A stretch of DNA of 64,000 nucleotides from Fimbriimonadaceae bacterium (GTDB taxonomy: Bacteria; Armatimonadota; Fimbriimonadia; Fimbriimonadales; Fimbriimonadaceae): contig JADLBH010000037.1 in NCBI GenBank assembly GCA_020847855.1, positions 186,001-250,000 of the forward strand, read 5' to 3'. Shown in pieces: positions 28,371-36,946 of this stretch. The position numbers were made by a program, and so were the translations under genes. The stretch's first letter is position 1; every line of letters begins with the position of its first letter. Below the pieces are notes generated by a model. It made no database searches. It saw only the letters and a list, made by a program, of their open reading frames with translations, and was not told where the DNA came from.

Positions 28371-29443
28371 GGAAGGAGTCCCCGCTTGCGAGCTACCTCG
28401 GTCGCTCCGTGGAGCGCGAACTCGGTCTGGAGGGTTCTCAGGGTCGCTTCGCGTTCCGATCCCTCTTGGACCTCCGCGAGGGCGAGGAGAGCCTCGGGCC
28501 TTTGCGGGTCGTCCACCTCACCTTCGGTCACGCTCTTCAGGATCGCCGATGCCGTCCCTGCGTGCTCTGCCTGCTGGGCGAGCCTGATCCTGAGGATGGA
28601 GGGTAAGACGGCGGCCCGGCCCTCGCTCGCCAGAATCCGAGCCGCCCGAACCGCGTCCTCGCCCTGGCCCTTTCCGGCGATCTCTGCGATCGTGCGCACC
28701 CGTTCGTCGGCCTCGCCGAGCGTCTCCAGCGCCTCGGCCTTGGCCCAGAGGCCTTTGACGTCGCCCGGATGGTCCTCCAGGTGCCGTTGGGTCGCGGCCA
28801 GGACGGCACCGGGCCCGCGATGGTTCATTACGTCCAAGACCGAGTGCCCGAACTCCCGTGACTCTTCGCCCGGTGCCCGGGTCAGGAACGCAGTCGCCAA
28901 TCCGACCAGGAACCCGGTCAAGTGCCCGACGTAGGAGGTCCCCCCAAACCTGCCAAAGGCAAGCGAGCCGCCCAGGGCCTGGAGGGCGACCCAGGCCATT
29001 GCGATCCACGCGACCTGAACCGCGAGCCCTGGCGCGAGCGGGACCCGAACTCGGGCATACCGAAGAGCCGCAAACCCGGCGATTGCGGCGATCCCGGCGC
29101 TCGCCCCCAAGAGGACACTGTGATCCCCGGTGGCCCTCGCCACCACGAAATGGGCGGCCACCCCAGCGAAACCGCCCAGCAAGTAGAGGGAGACCAAGCG
29201 CCAAGAACTGCTCGCAAACTCCACCGCCGGACCGACCGCGGCCAAGAACACGAGGTTTCCCAACAGGTGGGCCAGGTTCGCGTGCAGAATCAAGCTCGCA
29301 GTCGCCGAAACGACGCTCGGAGCAGACGGGTCGAACCCGAGCTCGGAGGAGACGGCAGGGTCAATGGAGGCCGCCAGGGCTCCCACCAAGTTCACCACCA
29401 AGAGCGCCAGCACAGCGCGCGGAACACGGCTCCGAACTGCCAT
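28367..29443 (-). CDS. Rhomboid intramembrane serine protease with long C-terminal extension
   Basis: 358 residues. The membrane part (about 1-205) has HLAHLLGN in loop 1, the catalytic Ser in GASAGI and the catalytic His in YVGHLTGFLVG, completing the Ser-His dyad. The remaining 150 residues are soluble and Ala/Leu/Glu-rich, with TPR-like helical repeats (VLAATQRHLEDHPGDVKGLWAKAEAL). It would cleave single-pass membrane proteins; the extension may recruit substrates. Confidence 0.9.
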   Translation of the reverse strand: MAVRSRVPRAVLALLVVNLVGALAASIDPAVSSELGFDPSAPSVVSATASLILHANLAHLLGNLVFLAAVGPAVEFASSSWRLVSLYLLGGFAGVAAHFVVARATGDHSVLLGASAGIAAIAGFAALRYARVRVPLAPGLAVQVAWIAMAWVALQALGGSLAFGRFGGTSYVGHLTGFLVGLATAFLTRAPGEESREFGHSVLDVMNHRGPGAVLAATQRHLEDHPGDVKGLWAKAEALETLGEADERVRTIAEIAGKGQGEDAVRAARILASEGRAAVLPSILRIRLAQQAEHAGTASAILKSVTEGEVDDPQRPEALLALAEVQEGSEREATLRTLQTEFALHGATEVARKRGLLP

Positions 29444-29458
29444 CGTCGTGCTCGCCGT

Positions 29459-30202
29459 CTACGCCTGTTCGGCGATGTCGTCGGGAATCTCGACGTTGAT
29501 GTACGTTTCCTTGACGTCGTCGAGGTCTTCCAAGGCGTCCACGAGCCGCAGGATCTTGGGAAAGTCGTCCATGGCGGGCTTGGCCTCGTTGGTCGCGACC
29601 CTCGTCAAGCCCACGTCGTGGGTCTTGAGCCCGGCCGCGTTGAGAGCATCGTTGCAGGCGTGGAGCTCGGGTACCGCGGTGTGGACGGTGTACCAATCGT
29701 CGTCCGCCGTAACGTCCTCGGCTCCGGCGTCCAGCGCGGTCAGGGTCAAGGACTCCTCATCCGCATCCCCCCGCGAGACCATGATCTGCCCGACCTGCTT
29801 GAACTGCCATGCAACGGCCCCGTTTTCGGCAAGGTTCCCGCCGTTCTTGCTGAAGGCGTGACGAAGCTCGCCCACCGTTCGGTTCTTGTTGTCCGTGTAC
29901 ACCTCGACCATGAACGCCGTGCCCCCTGGTCCCACTCCTTCATAGACGATCTCCTCGTAGTTCGAGCCTTCGCCGCCGCCGGATCCTTTGGCGATTGCCC
30001 GGTCAATGTTGTCCTTGGGGAGCGAGTTCTCCTTCGCCTTTTCAATTGCGAGGCGAAGCCTGGCGTTGCCCGCCGGATCGCCTCCGCCCAAGCGCGCCGC
30101 GACAATGATCTCCCGGGCGAGCTTGGTGAAGAGCTTGCCCCGGATTGCGTCCTGCTTCCCCTTGCGGAGCCGGATGTTCTTCCACTTGCTGTGGCCTGCC
30201 AT
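29459..30202 (-). CDS. YebC/PmpR family protein
   Basis: 247 residues from ATG 30202, giving the invariant MAGHSKWKNI start (the track adds six residues). Other conserved blocks are GKLFTKLAREI, NIDRAIAKGSG and YEGVGPGGTAFMVEVYTDNKNRT. Proteins of this family were named transcriptional regulators; recent work links some members to translation of proline-rich stretches. Located between rarA-side genes and the rhomboid gene on the same strand. Confidence 0.95.
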   Translation of the reverse strand: MAGHSKWKNIRLRKGKQDAIRGKLFTKLAREIIVAARLGGGDPAGNARLRLAIEKAKENSLPKDNIDRAIAKGSGGGEGSNYEEIVYEGVGPGGTAFMVEVYTDNKNRTVGELRHAFSKNGGNLAENGAVAWQFKQVGQIMVSRGDADEESLTLTALDAGAEDVTADDDWYTVHTAVPELHACNDALNAAGLKTHDVGLTRVATNEAKPAMDDFPKILRLVDALEDLDDVKETYINVEIPDDIAEQA

Positions 30203-30242
30203 ATTGGCTGATTCTGGCATGCGGCCAGTCGTCGGCCCGGCC

Positions 30243-30572
30243 TCAGAGCTTCTCTAGGTCAGCCTCGCGAACGAGGAGCATGTAGTGCGGCACGAAATCC
30301 AACTCGTGTTTCTCGAGGCCCTTGCGGCCCTCCTCGCCCACGGAGTCGGCGAACTTCTCGCGCATCCGCACCGTAGCAGCCTTGTGAACCCCGGCTTGGA
30401 TCGCGGGCAGGCACTCAAGGTCAATCTTGATCGCGACCTCGTCCTTCGTGTACACGTTCTCGACCACCCCGGTCAGCCCTTGCATGTGCTGAAAGAACGT
30501 GTGGACGGTGCTGTCCTGCTCCGTGAGGGGCCGCTTGAGCACACGGACCGAATCGCCTACCTTGATCGCCAT
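30243..30572 (-). CDS. Small basic-region protein, possible SH3/KOW-like fold
   Basis: 109 residues from ATG 30572 (the longer track ORF overlaps rarA in another frame). The start AIKVGDSVRVLKRPL and LTGVVENVYTKDEVAIKID look like the small barrel found in KOW or SH3-like domains. No catalytic motif. Its place between rarA and yebC on the same strand suggests a nucleic-acid- or ribosome-related role, but this is inference only. Confidence 0.6.
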   Translation of the reverse strand: MAIKVGDSVRVLKRPLTEQDSTVHTFFQHMQGLTGVVENVYTKDEVAIKIDLECLPAIQAGVHKAATVRMREKFADSVGEEGRKGLEKHELDFVPHYMLLVREADLEKL

Positions 30573-30606
30573 GCCACTGATGATACCGGGCGGCAGACTC
30601 CCGGCC

Positions 30607-31902
30607 TCAGTCCCGCGCCTTGCGACGCGAGCGCATCTTTGCCTCGTGCCCACGGTCTGAGGGCTCATAGTACGGGGTTGCCAGGTCGCCCTCGGGAAGA
30701 TACGCCTGGTCCACCCATCCCCGCTCGTCGTCGTGAGGGTAGAGGTACCCGGCTCCATGCCCGAGGTTTCGGAGCTCTTCGTTGGGGGCGTTGCGCAGGT
30801 GCAGGGGTATGGGCGGCAGTGCTCCCTTCTCCGCATCCTCCAATGCCCTTTCGATGGCGAGGTATGCCCGATTGCTCTTGGGCGCCTCGGCGAGATAGCA
30901 GGTCGCTTGCCCGAGCACGATCCGCGCCTCGGGCATCCCGATCCTCTCCGTGGCCAGGAGCGCGTTCGTAGCGACGACGAGCCCCATGGGGTCCGCGTTC
31001 CCGATGTCCTCGCTCGCCAGGATCACGAGCCGACGGGCGATGAACCGAGGGTCCTCGCCCGCGTGGATCATCCGGGCCAGATAGTGCAAGGCGGCGTCGG
31101 CATCGGAGCCGCGGACGCTCTTGATGAACGCAGAGATGGTGTCGTAGTGCTGGTCTCCTTGGCGGTCGTAACGGACGACGCGAGCCGTGAGGGCGAGTTC
31201 CACCTCCTCGATCCCGATCTCTTCCCCTGAGCGTGCCGCGCTCGCCGCCGCCTCTAGCGACGTGAGTAGCACCCGTGCATCGCCCCCTGCCGCTCGAACC
31301 AAATGGTGGAGGGCGTCCCCCGAGATCGAGTGACCTCGTGATCCCAATCCGCGCTCTGTGTCCTCCAAGGCCCTCCTCACGATCTGCTCGCAGTCTTCGG
31401 CGCCAAGCGGCTTCATCGGGAGCACGCGCACCCTCGAGAGCAGGGCACCGTTCAGCGCGACGTACGGGTTCTCGGTCGTGGCCCCGACGAGGGTCAGGAC
31501 GCCGTCCTCCAGATAACCCAGGAGCGAGTCTTGCTGGCTTCGGTTGAAGTGATGGATCTCGTCGAGCAGAAGAACCGTGCGCTGTCCGGTCATCCCCAAC
31601 CGCTCGCGGGCCGCCTCGCCGAGCTTTCGAATCTCAGCCACACCGCAAGTCACCGCAGAGCGCGCCTCGAACGCGGCCCCGCAGGACTCAGCGACGATCC
31701 TCGCCAGGGTCGTCTTGCCACATCCGGGCGGAGCCCACATCACGACCGAGCCCAACGTGCCAGCCTCGATGGCCGTGCGCAAAGGGAGCCCCTCTGCAAG
31801 CAGTCGGGCCTGGCCGACATATTCCGCGAGCGAGCGCGGTCGCATCCTTGCCGCCAAGGGCATCCCTTCTCCGCCGGTCGGCTCGAAAAGACCGATGCTC
31901 AT
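30607..31902 (-). CDS. rarA: Replication-associated recombination protein A (MgsA AAA ATPase)
   Basis: 431 residues from ATG 31902 (MSIGLFEP). AAA+ motifs are Walker A APPGCGKTTLA, Walker B VLLLDEIHHFNRSQQD and sensor 1 GATTENPY; the C-terminal part (YDTISAFIKSVRGSDADAALHYLARMI, ASEDIGNADP) is specific for RarA/WRNIP1. It acts at stalled replication forks with SSB. The start overlaps the nusB stop by four bases. Confidence 0.95.
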   Translation of the reverse strand: MSIGLFEPTGGEGMPLAARMRPRSLAEYVGQARLLAEGLPLRTAIEAGTLGSVVMWAPPGCGKTTLARIVAESCGAAFEARSAVTCGVAEIRKLGEAARERLGMTGQRTVLLLDEIHHFNRSQQDSLLGYLEDGVLTLVGATTENPYVALNGALLSRVRVLPMKPLGAEDCEQIVRRALEDTERGLGSRGHSISGDALHHLVRAAGGDARVLLTSLEAAASAARSGEEIGIEEVELALTARVVRYDRQGDQHYDTISAFIKSVRGSDADAALHYLARMIHAGEDPRFIARRLVILASEDIGNADPMGLVVATNALLATERIGMPEARIVLGQATCYLAEAPKSNRAYLAIERALEDAEKGALPPIPLHLRNAPNEELRNLGHGAGYLYPHDDERGWVDQAYLPEGDLATPYYEPSDRGHEAKMRSRRKARD

Positions 31903-32393
31903 TCCTGCTTCAGAGTCCAGCCGAGCCCGCGCTCGCCCTCGTCTTTCGGTTCTTCGGACGTGACGGACGGGTCGAACCATCCCTCGTCCGCGGTTGAGAT
32001 CTCACCGACCCCCGACTTGGGCGAACTCGCCAAAACGCTCCCCAGGACACCGTGGACGAAGGTGGCACCCGCACCGTCCACATATTTCCGGGCCAAGGCG
32101 ACGTGCTCGCTCAATGTGACTCTTTCGGGGACGTCCGGTGCCTCCCAAAGCTCCCAGCAAGCCATTCGCAGGAGGAGCCGCTCGATCAAGCCCACGCGCT
32201 CGATGCTCCAACCCACCGCCAAGTGAGGGCCGTACCGCTCGTCCCAGAGTTCGGGATCGCCTTGGACCGAGGCTACCTCTGCCAAGTACCGCTCCCGTGC
32301 CGCGGAGGGGAGCCCTTCCGGCAGGGAAGGCTCGCCCCCGGTCTCATAGGAATAGAGGGCGCGAAGAACCGCTTCGCGAACCTTCCTCCGCAT
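31899..32393 (-). CDS. nusB: Transcription antitermination factor NusB
   Basis: 164 residues from ATG 32393 (MRRKVREAVLRALYSYE). The NusB pattern is recognisable: the Arg-rich N-terminus, helical middle, and ALARKYVDGAGATFVHGVLGSVL corresponding to the family's A..y......fvNGvL. It binds boxA RNA with S10 during rRNA transcription. The C-terminus has a 35-residue acidic extension beyond the usual end. Between accC (17 bases) and rarA (overlap). Confidence 0.85.
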   Translation of the reverse strand: MRRKVREAVLRALYSYETGGEPSLPEGLPSAARERYLAEVASVQGDPELWDERYGPHLAVGWSIERVGLIERLLLRMACWELWEAPDVPERVTLSEHVALARKYVDGAGATFVHGVLGSVLASSPKSGVGEISTADEGWFDPSVTSEEPKDEGERGLGWTLKQE

Positions 32394-32409
32394 CGCCAGG
32401 GCGCGATGG

Positions 32410-33771
32410 TTAGGCTTCAACGAGCGACTCTTGGAGGAAGCTGGGCACGAAGCCGGTATGCACGGCACCGGCCTGGAAGTCGGGATGGGCGACGAGCCGA
32501 CGAAGGAACGGAACGTTCGTGGCGATCCCTTCGATGCGGAACTCCTCCAGGGCAACGGCAAGCCTGCGGACCGCATCGGCCCGATCCTCGCCGCGCACGA
32601 TCAGTTTTGCGATCATCGGATCGTAATAGGGGCTGACGACGAAACCCGAAGAGACGTGAGTGTCCAGCCTCACGCCGCGGAAGCCAGGCGGCTGCCAGAC
32701 TGTGATCACGCCCGTGCTCGGCGCGAAGTCGTTCTCCGGGTCTTGCGCCGTGATCCTGGCCTCGATCGCGTGGCCCTGAAGGCGAACATCGGCTTGCTCG
32801 AACGGCAGGCTCTCCCCCGAGGCGATTCTGATCTGCCACTGCACGAGGTCCATTCCGGTCACTTCCTCCGTGACGGGATGCTCGACCTGGATCCTTGTGT
32901 TCATCTCCAAGAAGTAGAAATCCCCGGTCTCCGCGTAAAGGAACTCCACCGTGCCTGCGTTGTAATAGCCAACGCTGGCGGCAGCGCGGACGGCCGCCTC
33001 ACAGATCTCCCTTCGGGCTTCCTCGGTGAGGCGATTGCCGGGTGCCTCCTCAATGATCTTCTGATGCCGCAGGTTCTGCACCGAGCACTCGCGCTCGTAG
33101 AGGTGGAGGAGCTTGCCCTGCTCGTCACCGAGCACTTGAACCTCGATGTGCCTTGGCCGCACGATCCGCTTTTCCACGAGAAGGGCATCGCTCCCAAAGC
33201 TCGCCAGCGCCTCGGCTTGGGCGATCTCGAAGGCGCGCTTGAGCTCCTCGGCGTCCTCGACGGCGCGAATCCCACGGCCACCCCCACCCGCAACCGCCTT
33301 GAGAAGGACCGGATAGCCGATCTTGGCCGCCGCCTCCAATGCTTTGTCCACGTTGGGCACCGCACCGTCCGACCCACCCACCACGGGTACGTTCGCGCCC
33401 GTTGCAGCTGCCTTGGCGAGTGCCTTGTCCCCCATGGCCCGGATGGATTCCGGCGAAGGGCCGATAAACTTGAGCCCGAGGGAGCGGACCGCGTCGGCAA
33501 AGTCCGCGCTCTCGCTGAAATAACCAAAGCCCGGATGGATCGCCTCGGCCCCGGTCACCTCGGCCGCCATGAGCACGTTCGCCAGGTTGAGATAGCTCTC
33601 CGTATTGGTTCCGTGCCCGATGCACACCTTCTCGTCCGCCATCGAGACGTGCCGGCTTCCCTCGTCTGCCTGGCTGTAGACGGCGACGCTCTTGACCCCC
33701 AGTTCCCGACACGCCCGCATCACTCGGCAAGCGATCTCCCCTCGATTGGCGACTAGTACCTTCGTGAACAT
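32410..33771 (-). CDS. accC: Acetyl-CoA carboxylase biotin carboxylase subunit
   Basis: 453 residues from ATG 33771 (MFTKVLVANRGEIACRV). ATP-grasp enzyme carboxylating biotin on the carrier protein. Motifs: EAIHPGFGYFSE, the Gly loop KAVAGGGGRGIR, ECSVQNLRHQK and EMNTRIQVEHPVTE. The start overlaps the stop of the pseudopilin-like gene by one base (TGATG). A carrier-like gene is two genes upstream, but it lacks the biotinylation Lys. Confidence 0.95.
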   Translation of the reverse strand: MFTKVLVANRGEIACRVMRACRELGVKSVAVYSQADEGSRHVSMADEKVCIGHGTNTESYLNLANVLMAAEVTGAEAIHPGFGYFSESADFADAVRSLGLKFIGPSPESIRAMGDKALAKAAATGANVPVVGGSDGAVPNVDKALEAAAKIGYPVLLKAVAGGGGRGIRAVEDAEELKRAFEIAQAEALASFGSDALLVEKRIVRPRHIEVQVLGDEQGKLLHLYERECSVQNLRHQKIIEEAPGNRLTEEARREICEAAVRAAASVGYYNAGTVEFLYAETGDFYFLEMNTRIQVEHPVTEEVTGMDLVQWQIRIASGESLPFEQADVRLQGHAIEARITAQDPENDFAPSTGVITVWQPPGFRGVRLDTHVSSGFVVSPYYDPMIAKLIVRGEDRADAVRRLAVALEEFRIEGIATNVPFLRRLVAHPDFQAGAVHTGFVPSFLQESLVEA

Positions 33772-34145
33772 CAATACTCCTCGTGCCCGGGGTGCGGGCA
33801 ACTCACCTTGCCGGTCGAAGGGTCGTAGGTGTAAGGCTCTTTGCCGATCGGGCACTTGAGGAAGTCCGGACTGAGACCGATCGAACCCAAGTCGGCGGGG
33901 TTCACGTCGTCCACAGGGTCCTTGTTCGTCTCGATGGCCTGCCGTACCTGTCCGAGGTTGCTGATGCACTTCGTGTCCTTGGCACGAAGGATCGAGCGTC
34001 CCACCAGCGTCTCTCCCTGCTTGTCCTTGCGCTCGGGCACCTTCTCGCCGAAGATTCCACTGCCCACGGAAAAAACGACAGCGAGCCCGACAAGGATCAC
34101 GACGGAAGCGAGAACACCGACGAGCCCGCGACCAAGGCGCTTCAT
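33771..34145 (-). CDS. Small membrane-anchored pseudopilin-like protein
   Basis: 124 residues. One N-terminal hydrophobic helix (GLVGVLASVVILVGLAVVFSV) anchors it. The remainder has CISNLGQVRQAIE, as in the C-x-x-N-L-x-Q segment of type II pseudopilin-like/DUF1559 proteins, and a Cys-rich tail with FLKCPIGKEPYTYDPSTGKVSCP ending in HPGHEEY, also seen in such proteins. It is unexpected between a carboxyl-carrier-like gene and accC, with four- and one-base overlaps. No prepilin cleavage site is obvious. Confidence 0.6.
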   Translation of the reverse strand: MKRLGRGLVGVLASVVILVGLAVVFSVGSGIFGEKVPERKDKQGETLVGRSILRAKDTKCISNLGQVRQAIETNKDPVDDVNPADLGSIGLSPDFLKCPIGKEPYTYDPSTGKVSCPHPGHEEY

Positions 34146-34543
34146 TGCGGCTTGATCCTGGCGATCACTCGCCCGAAGTCCACCACGTCGCCCGCTCCGA
34201 CCAAGACCGACTCCACGATCCCGCTGCCTGGGCTCGCGATCTCGTTCGCAAGACCGAGGGCGACGACCTCGCCCAATACCTCCCCTTCCTTCACGACCCG
34301 GCCCGAGACCAGCGGCTCACCGCGCTCCCGGAAGTAACCGACCGCACTCGAGGTCACGGGAACCGTCCAGTCCAGGCTGCGTTCTGCCTCTTCGCTCGGC
34401 ACGGCGGGTGACGGGAAGGCCCCAAGAACCGCCTTGAACTTACAATCGCCGCTCTTCAACTCGACGGTGCGGAAACCCCTGGCGAGCGCCGTCGCCAGCG
34501 CTTCCCGTACCGGAGCCCAGTCAGAGTCGGCCATCGGTGGCAA
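34142..34543 (-). CDS. Biotinyl/lipoyl carrier-domain protein lacking the modified lysine
   Basis: 133 residues (or 130 from ATG 34534). The C-terminal 75 residues look like a biotin carboxyl carrier domain: VTSSAVGYFRERGEPLVSGRVVKEGEVLGEV then LANEIASPGSGIVESVLVGAGDVVDFG. The usual EAMKMMNEI, whose Lys carries biotin, reads VALGLANEI here, so it should not be biotinylated. It leads an operon with accC, so it may be structural, or the true AccB lies elsewhere in the genome. Confidence 0.7.
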   Translation of the reverse strand: MPPMADSDWAPVREALATALARGFRTVELKSGDCKFKAVLGAFPSPAVPSEEAERSLDWTVPVTSSAVGYFRERGEPLVSGRVVKEGEVLGEVVALGLANEIASPGSGIVESVLVGAGDVVDFGRVIARIKPQ

Positions 34544-34579
34544 GTGTACACGAGTGAGGCCGAGCTAGGGGAAAAAGTA

Positions 34580-34611
34580 GGGTACGGCTGGAGAGGAGCA
34601 GCGCCGTACCC
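34580..34611. repeat. Perfect 9-bp inverted repeat in a divergent intergenic region
   Basis: GGGTACGGC and GCCGTACCC separated by 14 bases, in the 268-base gap between the minus-strand acc-type operon and the plus-strand HDOD gene. It could be an operator or RNA hairpin controlling either side. The rest of the gap is AT-richer near 34,700 and holds no other feature I can assign. Confidence 0.55.
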
Positions 34612-34811
34612 TCATGTCGCTTCGTCCCTCGAGGCTTCGTCGCCCCTTGCCGCCCGGCGTTGCGGGCGAAAGGACTGCCGATGATAGCCGCGGGATTCTC
34701 GGCAAGTCAAGTATTTTTACGGGTGACCGAGAGAAAGTAGGAAAACGGGCCGAGTTTCACCCAAGGTTCCGCCACCAAATGTGGAAAACATCCTTCTCGG
34801 GGGGCTCGTGC

Positions 34812-35681
34812 ATGAACTACAAGCCGTCATTGGACGAGATCGTCTCGCGAACACCAGATCTACCGTCGCTACCTGCAGCGGCGATCCAGGTCATGCGCGA
34901 GGCCGAGTCTGCGACGAGCTCGGCGCACTCGGTCGCGCTGGCCATCTCGCGCGACCAGGCGCTGAGCGCCCGCGTCTTGCGCCTCTCGAACAGCGCCTAC
35001 TACGGGCTGTCGCGCAAGGTCGGCTCGCTCCAAGAGGCGGTCGTGGTGCTCGGCATGCGGTGCGTCAGGAACCTGTGCCTCGTCGCTTCGACATTTCCAT
35101 GGATGAACCGCCCTCTCAAAGGCTACGCCCTCGGCCCAAGGGAGCTCTGGACCCTTTCCTTCGGGACTGGCCTCGCCGCACAGTTCGTGGCCAAAGCCTC
35201 GCGACGGGTCGCTCCCGACACCGCCCTCACCGCGGGCCTTCTCCATGCCATCGGCAAGGTCGCGCTGAGCATTCGCCTCGAGGACAAGGTCACCGTCATG
35301 GCGGAGTTTGCGCGCCGTGCGCACCTCACCTTCGATCAGGCGGAGCGCAAGATCCTTGGCTTCGACCACTGCCAGGTCGGCGGCAGGCTGGGCGACCTGT
35401 GGAACCTTCCCCAAGAGATCGTCTCCGCGATCCGATACCACCACTCCCCCCGAGAGGCGGAGATTGCTCCCGAACTCGTGGACTGCGTCCATATAGCACA
35501 CTGGCTCATGGAGCGGCTCGATCTCGCCAGAGGGATTGACGTCGGACTTTACAGCTTCGACCCAGAGGCACTCGGACGGATCGGGCTGGGCCTGGACGAC
35601 CTGGCCAAGATCGAAGAGGACGTTAGGAACGGCTTCCAGGCTTATGCCGAAATCTTTGCCGAACTGAGCAAGGCTGCCTAA
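34812..35681 (+). CDS. HDOD domain protein
   Basis: 289 residues from ATG 34812, preceded by GGGGGG. The HDOD pattern is clear: LPSLPAAAIQVMREAE, the SxRVLRLSNSAYYGL block, then GLLHAIGKVALS and YHHSPREAE. HDOD proteins are HD-related domains without the full metal site and usually act in signalling (two-component or c-di-GMP networks). No receiver or GGDEF domain is attached. Preceded by a divergent intergenic region with an inverted repeat. Confidence 0.9.
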   Translation: MNYKPSLDEIVSRTPDLPSLPAAAIQVMREAESATSSAHSVALAISRDQALSARVLRLSNSAYYGLSRKVGSLQEAVVVLGMRCVRNLCLVASTFPWMNRPLKGYALGPRELWTLSFGTGLAAQFVAKASRRVAPDTALTAGLLHAIGKVALSIRLEDKVTVMAEFARRAHLTFDQAERKILGFDHCQVGGRLGDLWNLPQEIVSAIRYHHSPREAEIAPELVDCVHIAHWLMERLDLARGIDVGLYSFDPEALGRIGLGLDDLAKIEEDVRNGFQAYAEIFAELSKAA

Positions 35682-35719
35682 CCAGCGCAACCCTGGGTTT
35701 GGCCCCTCGTACCCTCATC

Positions 35720-36577
35720 GTGCCTAAGAAAAGGAAGCGCTTCCCAGGAATCTGCGCCGACGACTATCGCGCGGAAACCGACGCCAAGGCCACTTCCGCG
35801 CTGGAGCGCGTCCCCTTGCTCCCCAAGGTGGTGCACAAGTTTCACGAGCTCGGCTACGACCGGTGGATGTACTGCTGGAACATGGCGATGTCCGTTCGAT
35901 GCGGCCCTCGCCAGTTCGGGTCGCTCCACAAGGTCCTGCAAGAGTGCTGCGCCGTGCTCGACATGCCAGAGCCGGAACTTTACGTCACGACGAACCCGTT
36001 TCCCAACGCCTTTGCCGGGGGCCTGGAAAGGCCGTACCTCGTCGTCCGGAGCTCCTTGATTGACTCCCTCGACGACGAGCAGCTCTACCATTTGATCGGG
36101 CACGAGCTCGGCCACATTCAGGCGGGGCACGTGCTCTATCACTCGATCGGCAACGTGCTCATTCCCCTCATGGAGGCCCTGGGCAGGCGCACCTTCGGGC
36201 TGGGCGACGCCTTCTCGCTCGCACTCGCTGCCGCCTTCATGGAGTGGTCGCGCCAGGCCGAGCTCACCGCGGACCGGGCAGGGATGCTGTGTACCCAGGA
36301 TTTTCGAACCAGTGCTGCGACGAACCTCGTCTTGTGCGGTGGCGGGCACCGCTTGCGCGACGAGGCGAGCGTGGACGCGTTCCTCGAACAATCGCGCACG
36401 TACCAAGACATGACCGGCCTGGACAACCTGGGGAAGATGCTCGTCTTCCTCACTTACGGCCTTCAGACGACCCACCCGATGCCCGTACACCGGACCCGGG
36501 AGTTGGAGCGTTGGCACGAAGCCGGCGGGTACGAAGATATCGTCCACAAGTTCGCGATGCAAGGGTCGCGCAAGTAG
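35720..36577 (+). CDS. M48 family zinc metalloprotease
   Basis: 285 residues from GTG 35720 (the track begins seven codons earlier at a TTG). The zinc motif is LIGHELGHIQAGH, with the third ligand in ELTADRAG. The beginning KKRKRFPGICADDY resembles the cytoplasmic M48 subgroup having FPGIS near the start. Central hydrophobic segments suggest membrane association. It follows the HDOD gene by under 40 bases and precedes ybjQ. Confidence 0.88.
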   Translation: MPKKRKRFPGICADDYRAETDAKATSALERVPLLPKVVHKFHELGYDRWMYCWNMAMSVRCGPRQFGSLHKVLQECCAVLDMPEPELYVTTNPFPNAFAGGLERPYLVVRSSLIDSLDDEQLYHLIGHELGHIQAGHVLYHSIGNVLIPLMEALGRRTFGLGDAFSLALAAAFMEWSRQAELTADRAGMLCTQDFRTSAATNLVLCGGGHRLRDEASVDAFLEQSRTYQDMTGLDNLGKMLVFLTYGLQTTHPMPVHRTRELERWHEAGGYEDIVHKFAMQGSRK

Positions 36578-36592
36578 GGCACAATCAAGGAC

Positions 36593-36946
36593 ATGGCGCA
36601 CGCGCAATCCCAAACCCCGATCCATCAATGGGTCACGACCGCCAACGAGTTCCAGGGTTACAAGGTCAAGCAATATTTGGGGGTGGTCCGTGGCATCACA
36701 GTCCGATCGCGGTCGGTCGTCGGCAACCTCGGAGCGTCGCTCCAAACCCTGGTCGGAGGAAACATCACGATCTATACCGAGCTCGCGGAGACCGCGAGGA
36801 TGGAGGCGTACCAGATCATGGTGAGCCACGCTGCGGAACTGGGAGCGAACGCGGTGATCGCAATGCGCTACGACGCGAACGAGATGGCGCCGGGCGTGGC
36901 CGAGATCCTCGCCTATGGCACCGCGGTAGTGATCGAGCCAGCCTAA
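36593..36946 (+). CDS. YbjQ/UPF0145 family protein
   Basis: 117 residues. It has the YbjQ pattern: TTANEFQGYKVKQYLGVVRGITVRSRS, then ETARMEAYQIMVSHAAELGANAVIAMRYD near the C-terminus. The family forms pentamers and is annotated as heavy-metal-binding; the cellular role is not settled. CACAAT at 36580-36585, seven bases before the ATG, could be a -10 box giving an almost leaderless message. Confidence 0.9.
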   Translation: MAHAQSQTPIHQWVTTANEFQGYKVKQYLGVVRGITVRSRSVVGNLGASLQTLVGGNITIYTELAETARMEAYQIMVSHAAELGANAVIAMRYDANEMAPGVAEILAYGTAVVIEPA

